The translations under genes were made by a program, and so were the position numbers. Of a stretch of 6,484 nucleotides of DNA, positions 1 through 5,145 are shown in pieces. Source of the stretch: Cytophagales bacterium (GTDB lineage Bacteria; Bacteroidota; Bacteroidia; Cytophagales; Amoebophilaceae); NCBI GenBank assembly GCA_022360235.1, contig JAKSDE010000079.1, positions 1-6,484 on the forward strand, in the 5' to 3' direction. Under the pieces are notes generated by a model, which made no database searches, was not told the DNA's origin, and saw only the letters and a list, made by a program, of their open reading frames with translations. Every line of letters begins with the position of its first letter. Position 1 is the first letter of the stretch.

Positions 1-16
1 TGTGCTCTTCCGATCT
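1..16. other. Illumina adapter remnant (non-genomic)
   Basis: The first 16 bases, TGTGCTCTTCCGATCT, match the 3' end of the TruSeq Read 2 adapter as I know it. In the opposite orientation this is the usual read-through sequence beginning AGATCGGAAGAGC. It sits exactly at the left edge and is followed directly by the heptamer array, as expected when a short-insert read was not trimmed and the assembly stopped in a repeat. Genomic sequence probably starts at about position 17. A GTG at 2-4 that could open a long reading frame through the array lies inside this adapter, so that start is an artefact. Confidence 0.93.
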
Positions 17-18
17 CT

Positions 19-333
19 CAGAACCCGGAACTCGGAACCCAGAACTCGGAACTCAGAACCCGGAACTCAGAACCCAGAACCCGGAACTCGGAACTCGGAA
101 CTCAGAACCCGGAACCCGGAACTCAGAACCCAGAACCCGGAACCCAGAACCCGGAACTCAGAACCCAGAACCCGGAACTCAGAACCCAGAACTCGGAACT
201 CGGAACCCGGAACTCAGAACTCAGAACCCGGAACTCAGAACCCAGAACCCGGAACTCAGAACCCAGAACCCGGAACTCGGAACCCGGAACTCAGAACTCA
301 GAACTCGGAACTCAGAACTCAGAACCCGGAACT
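19..333. repeat. Tandem heptamer array, 45 x CRGAACY
   Basis: Read by eye, 315 bp divide without any indel into 45 consecutive 7-bp units of the form CRGAACY. Only two positions vary. I count 17 CAGAACC, 17 CGGAACT, 5 CGGAACC and 6 CAGAACT, so the two variable sites are partly linked (34 of 45 units are one of the two majority types). The array ends sharply at an A-rich stretch (334-340), 73 bp before the isomerase start codon. Because 7 is not a multiple of 3, all three forward frames read the same heptapeptide (R/Q-N-S/P-E-L/P-R/G-T) and none has a stop inside the array, so a 126-codon frame at 2-382 looks gene-like. I do not call it: its start is in the adapter, its sequence is only the repeat, and nothing resembles a protein family. 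The left end is cut by the contig end, so the true copy number is unknown. Confidence 0.96.
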
Positions 334-390
334 AAAAAATAAGAACCATCGAGCGTTATTAAGGGGCGACTATTTAGCTTGATAAGCATT

Positions 391-398
391 TATATTTG
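391..398 (+). promoter_or_regulatory. Possible Bacteroidota -7 box of the isomerase gene
   Basis: TATATTTG matches the Bacteroidota primary-sigma -7 consensus TAnnTTTG. It lies 8 nt upstream of the GTG start at 407, so transcription would begin close to the start codon, giving a very short leader or none. No Shine-Dalgarno-like sequence is visible in this gap, which fits. No TTG-type -33 element is found at the expected distance (the nearest TTG, 379-381, is too close), and short AT-rich matches are common by chance, so this is weak. Confidence 0.3.
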
Positions 399-406
399 AA
401 AATTCT

Positions 407-1432
407 GTGAAATCTGAAAAAAAACCAAAGGTTCAAAAAAGAAAAATAGCCCATATCGATCTTGCAGCTAGTGCTCAAATACAAGTAAAGGAACGAGATG
501 ATAGGTTTTATTATGAACCTATGCTAGCAGCTCACCCTCAAGCATCATTAAAGCCTATCGAATTTCTGGGTAAAACATTGAGAGCACCTATTTGGGTATC
601 AAGCATGACCGGAGGTACGGCCTTAGCTTACAAAATTAATCATAACCTTGCTAAAGCTTGTAAGGAGTTTGGGATGGGTATGGGGCTTGGCTCTTGTAGG
701 GTACTGCTAGAGAATGATAAAAGGCTGAAAGATTTTGATCTGAGAGCAGTCATCGGAGAGGGTCAGCTATTATTGGCTAATCTCGGTATTGCACAACTAG
801 AGCAAGCGGTTTTAGCTGAAAATATAAACCCTATTAACAACATTGTCGAAAGGTTGAATGCAGATGGCCTTATTATCCATGTAAATCCGCTGCAAGAGTG
901 GCTACAACCCGAAGGGGATAACCTTACGAAAACACCCTTATCCACTATAAAAACTTTCTTAAAAGAAGTAAAGTATAAGGTAATTGTTAAAGAAGTAGGA
1001 CAAGGTATGGGACCAGCGAGTTTGAAAGAATTATTAAAGCTGCCCTTAGCTGCTGTTGACTTTTCCGCTTTTGGTGGAACAAATTTTGCCCAGGTAGAGC
1101 TATTAAGAAGTAGCCTCCAAAAGCAGGCAATGCATCAGTCTTTAGCATTTGTAGGCCATAGCGCTGAACAAATGGTTCATTTTGTGAATCAACTAGTAGA
1201 AGAGTTAGGCACTGCGCTAAAATGTCAGCGCATCATCATCTCGGGAGGTATAAAGTCTTTCTTAGATGGCTATTATTTAACAAACTTGGCAAAACTCCCT
1301 GCTATTTATGGGCAAGCTTCTGCATTTTTAGAACATGCTAAAAATTCTTACAAAGCATTAAAAGATTATGTAGAAGCCCAGATTGAAGGATTAGCTTTAG
1401 CCAATGCGCTTTTCAGCGTTAAGAAAAAGTAG
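407..1432 (+). CDS. fni: Type 2 isopentenyl-diphosphate Delta-isomerase (FMN-dependent)
   Basis: This cytosolic flavoenzyme interconverts IPP and DMAPP, using reduced FMN and Mg2+; it is unrelated to type 1 IDI. The 341-residue protein has the usual family length and its motifs are in order: R12-K13..H16 near the N terminus, MTGG (67-70), GLGSCR (93-98), ANLG (124-127), HVNPLQE (158-164, with the conserved His and the Gln implicated in catalysis/metal binding), QPEGD (167-171), VKEVG (194-198), GGTNF (223-227), SGGI (279-282, phosphate binding of FMN) and GQASAFL (302-308). The start is GTG at 407: an in-frame TAA lies at 383-385, no other usual start codon lies between them, and the next in-frame ATG (codon 39) would remove the conserved N-terminal motif. 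The gene is separated by 352 bp from the other mevalonate genes but shares their direction, so it may have its own promoter. It acts at the last step of the pathway encoded downstream. No defect is visible. Confidence 0.96.
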   Translation: MKSEKKPKVQKRKIAHIDLAASAQIQVKERDDRFYYEPMLAAHPQASLKPIEFLGKTLRAPIWVSSMTGGTALAYKINHNLAKACKEFGMGMGLGSCRVLLENDKRLKDFDLRAVIGEGQLLLANLGIAQLEQAVLAENINPINNIVERLNADGLIIHVNPLQEWLQPEGDNLTKTPLSTIKTFLKEVKYKVIVKEVGQGMGPASLKELLKLPLAAVDFSAFGGTNFAQVELLRSSLQKQAMHQSLAFVGHSAEQMVHFVNQLVEELGTALKCQRIIISGGIKSFLDGYYLTNLAKLPAIYGQASAFLEHAKNSYKALKDYVEAQIEGLALANALFSVKKK

Positions 1433-1630
1433 CTTTGTCTCATTAAGGTACTGCGAAGAAAAATGTTGGTATAGGGCTAACGAAGCATTGAAGATAATGA
1501 AAAGCTGAAGACAGTCTACATGGTAGCTGAAAAACATCTATTTTAACGTGCGTTCAACAGCCTAATGCCCATAAGCAGTGCGTTACTAAACGAAAAATTA
1601 CTGTTTAAAAAAATTAGAGACGTATGTTTT

Positions 1631-1638
1631 TAATTTTG
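1631..1638 (+). promoter_or_regulatory. Possible -7 box upstream of the mevalonate operon
   Basis: TAATTTTG fits TAnnTTTG exactly and lies about 150 bp upstream of the reductase start. No TTG -33 element sits at the expected spacing; only an A/T-rich stretch (1603-1615) is present. If used, it would give a 5' leader of about 140 nt that contains the hairpin at 1717-1735. Supported by a single short motif only. Confidence 0.2.
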
Positions 1639-1716
1639 TATCTTTCAAATATTTACGTTAAGTTTCTCGCTGATAAAGATGTATTTATTAATGGTTACAC
1701 AGCGAATTCACGCTAT

Positions 1717-1735
1717 TTGTAGAAGACTCCTACAA
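1717..1735 (+). promoter_or_regulatory. Small hairpin in the putative 5' leader of the reductase gene
   Basis: TTGTAG (1717-1722) and CTACAA (1730-1735) are perfect reverse complements separated by a 7-nt loop. The 6-bp stem ends 49 nt before the reductase ATG. No U-tract follows, so it is not a typical terminator, and I recognise no riboswitch class. It could affect mRNA stability or be accidental. Confidence 0.2.
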
Positions 1736-1770
1736 CTGAATAAAGTTATATCTTAGTTAAATTAGTAAAA

Positions 1771-1776
1771 GGGGAG
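1771..1776 (+). promoter_or_regulatory. Shine-Dalgarno-like site of the reductase gene
   Basis: GGGGAG, inside AAAAGGGGAG, ends 8 nt before the ATG at 1785, a normal spacing. It supports this ATG as the start. It is notable because the other genes here show no comparable site: the isomerase has none, and the three downstream genes overlap or abut their predecessors. Confidence 0.6.
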
Positions 1777-1784
1777 ACTTTTCT

Positions 1785-3122
1785 ATGAAAGAGGTAAAAA
1801 AGCTCACTGGTTTTTCAAAGCTTACAAAAGCAGAGAAGCTAAAGATAGTAGCCGATCACGTTGAAGCGTCTGACGCGTTCATGGAAGCTTTCAAAGGTTG
1901 CTGGCATGCTGATGAACAACAACAGCAAGTTTTTGATGAATTTAGCGAGAATACGCTTACCAATTTCTTTCTACCTTATGGCGTAGCCCCGAATTTTTTG
2001 ATTAATGATCGATATTATATTGTCCCCATGGTCATTGAAGAAAGTTCTGTAGTAGCTGCTGCTGCTAAAGCTGCTAAATTTTGGGCCGAAAGAGGAGGGT
2101 TTAAAGCAGAAGTACTTTCTACGACAAAAGTAGGGCATGTGCATTTTACTTGGCAGGGGAATGATGAGAAGCTTTACACTTCATGGGAAGCATTGAAAAA
2201 GTATTTATTAACTAGCACCACACAACTTACAGCAGGTATGCAGAAAAGAGGGGGGGGGATCAAACAAATTGCTCTGATAGATGGGCCAGAAGTAGGCTAC
2301 TATCAATTAAAAGTTACTTTCGAGACATGTGATGCTATGGGAGCTAATTTTATTAATGCTTGCCTAGAGGAGATGAGCAGGTCTTTGAAAGCATTTGTAG
2401 AAGAAAATGTAGCGGAGGAAGGAGACAACCCGGTAGAAGTTATCATGAGTATACTTTCTAACTATACGCCTGAATGCCTCGTAAAAAGTTCACTATCCTG
2501 CAAAATTTCCCAGTTAGGCTGTATCAATGGCTTGTCCCCAGAAGAATTTGCAAGAAAGTTTGAAAAGGCCGTTAAAATTGCAAAAAGAGATGTATACCGA
2601 GCAGTAACGCATAACAAAGGCATATTCAATGGTATAGATGCTGTAGCGATTGCTACGGGTAATGATTTTCGGGCTATTGAAGCAGGTGGGCATGCGTACA
2701 GTGCAAGGTCAGGCTCGTACCAAAGCTTAACAACCCTAAGCCTTGCACATGGCATCTTTAGCTACGAACTCAAGATTCCTTTAGCTTTGGGAGTAGTAGG
2801 AGGACTTACTCAGTTACATCCCTTAGTGAAATGGTCGCTAAGGCTATTAGGTAACCCTAATGTGTCAGAATTAATGAAGGTGGTCGCATCTGTTGGGTTA
2901 GCTAATAATTTCAATGCAGTGTGTTCATTGATTACTACCGGTATCCAGCAAGGGCACATGAAAATGCATCTTTCGAATATACTGAATCATTTTGGCGTAG
3001 CGGATCACCAGAAACAACTTGCTTTTAACCATTTTAAAAAAAAAACAGTCTCTTTTCATGCAGTACGAGAATTTTTAGAAAGTAAAGTAGCGTATAACCA
3101 TGCAGATAATATCAGCGAGTGA
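1785..3122 (+). CDS. mvaA: Hydroxymethylglutaryl-CoA reductase, class II
   Basis: It catalyses NAD(P)H-dependent reduction of HMG-CoA to mevalonate, the committed step of the pathway, in the cytosol. The 445-residue protein lacks the membrane anchor of eukaryotic class I enzymes, and its motifs match the class II (Pseudomonas mevalonii-type) enzyme: EESS with the catalytic Glu at 85/86, DAMGAN (183-188, substrate/cofactor binding), HNKGI with catalytic Lys278, TGND with catalytic Asp294, and QGHMKMH with catalytic His391 in the C-terminal flap region. The Lys-Asp spacing of 16 equals that of K267/D283 in P. mevalonii, and the Asp-His spacing is within one residue. Its place with mevalonate kinase and decarboxylase genes argues for a biosynthetic rather than degradative role. 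The start is supported by GGGGAG 8 nt upstream. Its last 23 nt overlap the next gene. Oddities: a run of nine G (2250-2258, encoding Gly156-158) and a run of ten A (3036-3045, encoding Lys418-420); the frame is intact through both. Confidence 0.97.
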   Translation: MKEVKKLTGFSKLTKAEKLKIVADHVEASDAFMEAFKGCWHADEQQQQVFDEFSENTLTNFFLPYGVAPNFLINDRYYIVPMVIEESSVVAAAAKAAKFWAERGGFKAEVLSTTKVGHVHFTWQGNDEKLYTSWEALKKYLLTSTTQLTAGMQKRGGGIKQIALIDGPEVGYYQLKVTFETCDAMGANFINACLEEMSRSLKAFVEENVAEEGDNPVEVIMSILSNYTPECLVKSSLSCKISQLGCINGLSPEEFARKFEKAVKIAKRDVYRAVTHNKGIFNGIDAVAIATGNDFRAIEAGGHAYSARSGSYQSLTTLSLAHGIFSYELKIPLALGVVGGLTQLHPLVKWSLRLLGNPNVSELMKVVASVGLANNFNAVCSLITTGIQQGHMKMHLSNILNHFGVADHQKQLAFNHFKKKTVSFHAVREFLESKVAYNHADNISE

Positions 3123-4059
3123 AAAAATAAAGAAGGCGTTTTATGCCCATGGCAAAGTTCTTTTAACAGGTGAGTATTTAGTCATGGTAGGAGCACTAGC
3201 GCTTGCTATGCCTGTAAAGTTTGGCCAGCAATTGTGTATTACAAGCACCAATGCACCGCAGTCAATACTTACTTGGGAACAACATTACAACAATACACTT
3301 ATTTTTCATGCCAAGTTTTCAAAGGGGGGTACAAAAATCTTAGAAACGAACGATCTAGCACAAGCAGATATACTTAAAAAAGTATTGTTAGAAGCAAAAA
3401 GATTAAACAAAGGATTTCTAGCTACACCAGAGGCAATTCATGGCCAATCCTACCTTAATTTTAATCCGAAGTGGGGACTAGGGAGTAGTTCAACGTTCAT
3501 TACAAACCTTGCCCAATGGGCAAAAGTAGATCCTTTTAAGTTATCCCGAAAAACGTTTGGAGGGTCTGGTTATGACATCGCTTGTGCTAAAGTAACCCAT
3601 CCTATCTTTTATCAATGCACAGAGCATGCCATTAACTATAAAAAAGCTTATTTTGAGCCTCCCTTCTGTTCAAACCTCTTTTTTATCTACACAGGTAAGA
3701 AAGTTAGCTCTAGTAAAGCAGCTCAGACTTTTAAGCATACTGCTCGATATGATGAAAGGGATATTAAAACAATCTCTACCCTCACCCAAGAAATAGTATC
3801 CACCCCAAAACTCGATGATTTTAATTACTTCATCAAAGAGCATGAGTTAATCTTAGCAAAAATTTTGAAGCGCAAAAATGTGAAGGAAGCCCACTTCTCT
3901 GATTATCCAGGAGAAATTAAATCTTTAGGCGCCTGGGGGGGAGATTTTATTTTAGCTACTACGTCTTCTTCCCTAGTAGCCGTCAGTAGCTATTTCAAAA
4001 AGAAAGGGCTACACACAGTCATTCCCTACAAAGATATGATTCTTCAATCGCTTGAATAG
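3100..4059 (+). CDS. GYDIA-family GHMP kinase, candidate phosphomevalonate kinase
   Basis: A 319-residue GHMP-superfamily small-molecule kinase. Visible motifs are GKVLLTGEYLVM (18-29, motif 1), GLGSSST (126-132, the ATP phosphate-binding loop, motif 2), GGSGYDIA (154-161, with Asp159 in the position of a catalytic base) and GAWGGDF (277-283, a variant of the C-terminal glycine-rich motif 3). The GSGYDIA string identifies the family I know as 'GYDIA family GHMP kinase', typical of Bacteroidota and found beside HMG-CoA reductase; its biochemical role is, to my knowledge, not firmly established. Here the other steps from HMG-CoA to DMAPP are accounted for except phosphorylation of 5-phosphomevalonate, so phosphomevalonate kinase is the natural inference. 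The ATG overlaps the end of the reductase gene by 23 nt in another frame, implying translational coupling; the stop codon directly abuts the next ATG. G-runs of 6 (3325-3330) and 7 (3935-3941) occur in the gene. Kinase identity is strong; substrate is inferred. Confidence 0.9.
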   Translation: MQIISASEKIKKAFYAHGKVLLTGEYLVMVGALALAMPVKFGQQLCITSTNAPQSILTWEQHYNNTLIFHAKFSKGGTKILETNDLAQADILKKVLLEAKRLNKGFLATPEAIHGQSYLNFNPKWGLGSSSTFITNLAQWAKVDPFKLSRKTFGGSGYDIACAKVTHPIFYQCTEHAINYKKAYFEPPFCSNLFFIYTGKKVSSSKAAQTFKHTARYDERDIKTISTLTQEIVSTPKLDDFNYFIKEHELILAKILKRKNVKEAHFSDYPGEIKSLGAWGGDFILATTSSSLVAVSSYFKKKGLHTVIPYKDMILQSLE

Positions 4060-5145
4060 ATGAAAATTAAATATAAGATAGCAAATCAGTCTCAGGGAGG
4101 CGTGGATCTCCAAGGAAAAGTTCAGTGGCAGAGCCCTTCCAATATTGCTTTGATAAAATATTGGGGAAAGAAGCCTCAGCAAATACCTTGTAACCCTTCT
4201 TTAAGCTTCACACTTACGCATTCAGTTACAACAATGACGGTCGCTTATAGGCCTTTAGAGCGTGGTGAACCTCCGCTCGATTTTACCTTTGAAAATAGTA
4301 AAAAGATCCATTTTGCCCACAAAATAGAAAAGTTTATTACTTCTATCGAGCCTATTTTTCCTTTCTTAAAGCAACTTAAGCTAAGCATCCATTCCTCTAA
4401 TACCTTTCCTCATTCTTCGGGAATGGCCTCTTCAGCCTCAAGTATGAGTGCTTTGGCCTTGTGTTTTTGTGACATCGAACAGGCTATACAAGGTTGTGAA
4501 ACGTATGATGATAAGTTTTACCAAAAAGCCTCTTCTATAGCGAGGTTAGCCTCTGGGAGTGCTTGTCGCTCTATCTACGGTAGATTTGTAACATGGGGGG
4601 AGGTTGAAGTACTGGAAAAAACTTCAGCGATGTATGCTTCCCCTTTGAAGAAAAATGTTCATCCCATTTTTCAGAACTTATGTGATGCTATATTGATTGT
4701 TGATCAAGGAGAAAAAAAGGTAGCAAGTAGTGAGGGACATGCGTTGATGGAAAAAAACCCCTTTAAGGCTATTAGATTTGAAGAAGCTAAGAAAAATCTA
4801 GGACAACTTATAAAAATTTTGGAGGAAGGAGCTATACAGGACTTCATGAAGGTGGTAGAACGGGAAGCGTTGATGTTACATGCGATGATGCTGTGTTCAG
4901 ACCCACACTTTATCTTATTAAAGCCTCATAGCTTGCACCTTATTGAAAGTATTGTCGAATTTAGAAAGCAAACGGGACTCCCCCTTTGCTTTACAATTGA
5001 TGCTGGGCCGAATATCCATCTTCTCTATCCAGCACAAGTAAAAAAAGAGATAGAAAAATTTATTAAAGATACACTGGCAGACTTTTGTGAAAATCATAGC
5101 ATTATCTTTGATACCATTGGGAAAGGACCGGTGAAGCGCGTATGA
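4060..5145 (+). CDS. mvaD: Diphosphomevalonate decarboxylase
   Basis: It converts (R)-5-diphosphomevalonate plus ATP to IPP, ADP, phosphate and CO2 in the cytosol. The 361-residue protein has the family motifs in order: SPSNIALIKYWGK (25-37), NPSLS (45-49), PHSSGMASSASS (117-128, ATP loop), ASGSACRS (164-171, with the conserved Arg170) and DAGPN (314-318, with the catalytic Asp314). The Arg-Asp separation of 144 equals that of R158/D302 in the yeast enzyme. Lys33, Arg170 and Asp314 are all kept, which argues for true decarboxylase activity rather than one of the related mevalonate 3-kinases that lack parts of this set. The ATG follows the previous gene's TAG with no gap, and its end overlaps the next gene by 4 nt (ATGA). 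About 20 residues precede the first conserved block, so an internal start is conceivable, but the abutting arrangement favours 4060. Confidence 0.97.
   Translation: MKIKYKIANQSQGGVDLQGKVQWQSPSNIALIKYWGKKPQQIPCNPSLSFTLTHSVTTMTVAYRPLERGEPPLDFTFENSKKIHFAHKIEKFITSIEPIFPFLKQLKLSIHSSNTFPHSSGMASSASSMSALALCFCDIEQAIQGCETYDDKFYQKASSIARLASGSACRSIYGRFVTWGEVEVLEKTSAMYASPLKKNVHPIFQNLCDAILIVDQGEKKVASSEGHALMEKNPFKAIRFEEAKKNLGQLIKILEEGAIQDFMKVVEREALMLHAMMLCSDPHFILLKPHSLHLIESIVEFRKQTGLPLCFTIDAGPNIHLLYPAQVKKEIEKFIKDTLADFCENHSIIFDTIGKGPVKRV

Larger units (their letters stand above)
1433..1784. other. 352-bp spacer between the isomerase and reductase genes
   Basis: No intact gene is visible on either strand. In one forward frame, 1481-1630 reads as 21 sense codons, a TAA (1544-1546) and 28 more sense codons ending at a TAA (1631-1633). 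This could be a decayed small ORF or mobile-element remnant, or chance. Other marks are an imperfect palindrome at 1542-1557 (TTTAACGTGCGTTCAA), the heptamer AGCTGAA repeated at 1503-1509 and 1525-1531 (22 bp apart), a TAATTTTG box at 1631-1638 and a hairpin at 1717-1735. I see no convincing rho-independent terminator after the isomerase stop, so read-through into the operon remains possible. Confidence 0.6.

Noticed and set aside
19..333. Telomere-like array (minus-strand unit GGGTTCT resembles plant TTTAGGG) at the end of a linear replicon
   Set aside because: The flanking genes are clearly bacterial, the end is explained by an adapter and a repeat-caused assembly break, and the two-site transition variation is unlike a telomerase product.
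19..333. CRISPR array
   Set aside because: Units are 7 bp with no spacers; there is no repeat of 20-40 bp and no cas-like gene.
2..382. A 126-codon open frame rich in R-N-S/P-E that covers the heptamer array
   Set aside because: Its start lies in adapter sequence, its residues are only the translated heptamer, all three forward frames are equally open, and no protein family is resembled.
763..945. Minus-strand open frame inside the isomerase gene
   Set aside because: It lies wholly within a gene with conserved motifs on the other strand, and its translation resembles no family.
1503..1531. Paired AGCTGAA heptamers 22 bp apart as operator half-sites
   Set aside because: Only two 7-bp copies in AT-rich DNA with no regulator gene nearby; mentioned in the spacer entry but not supported as a site.
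2462..2755. Minus-strand 97-codon open frame inside the reductase gene
   Set aside because: It covers the catalytic Lys/Asp region of an unambiguous plus-strand gene and is a frame shadow.
3036..3100. Programmed frameshift linking the reductase to the GYDIA kinase at the A10 run
   Set aside because: Both alternative frames meet a stop codon before the kinase start, so no fusion product can be made; simple overlap coupling is enough.
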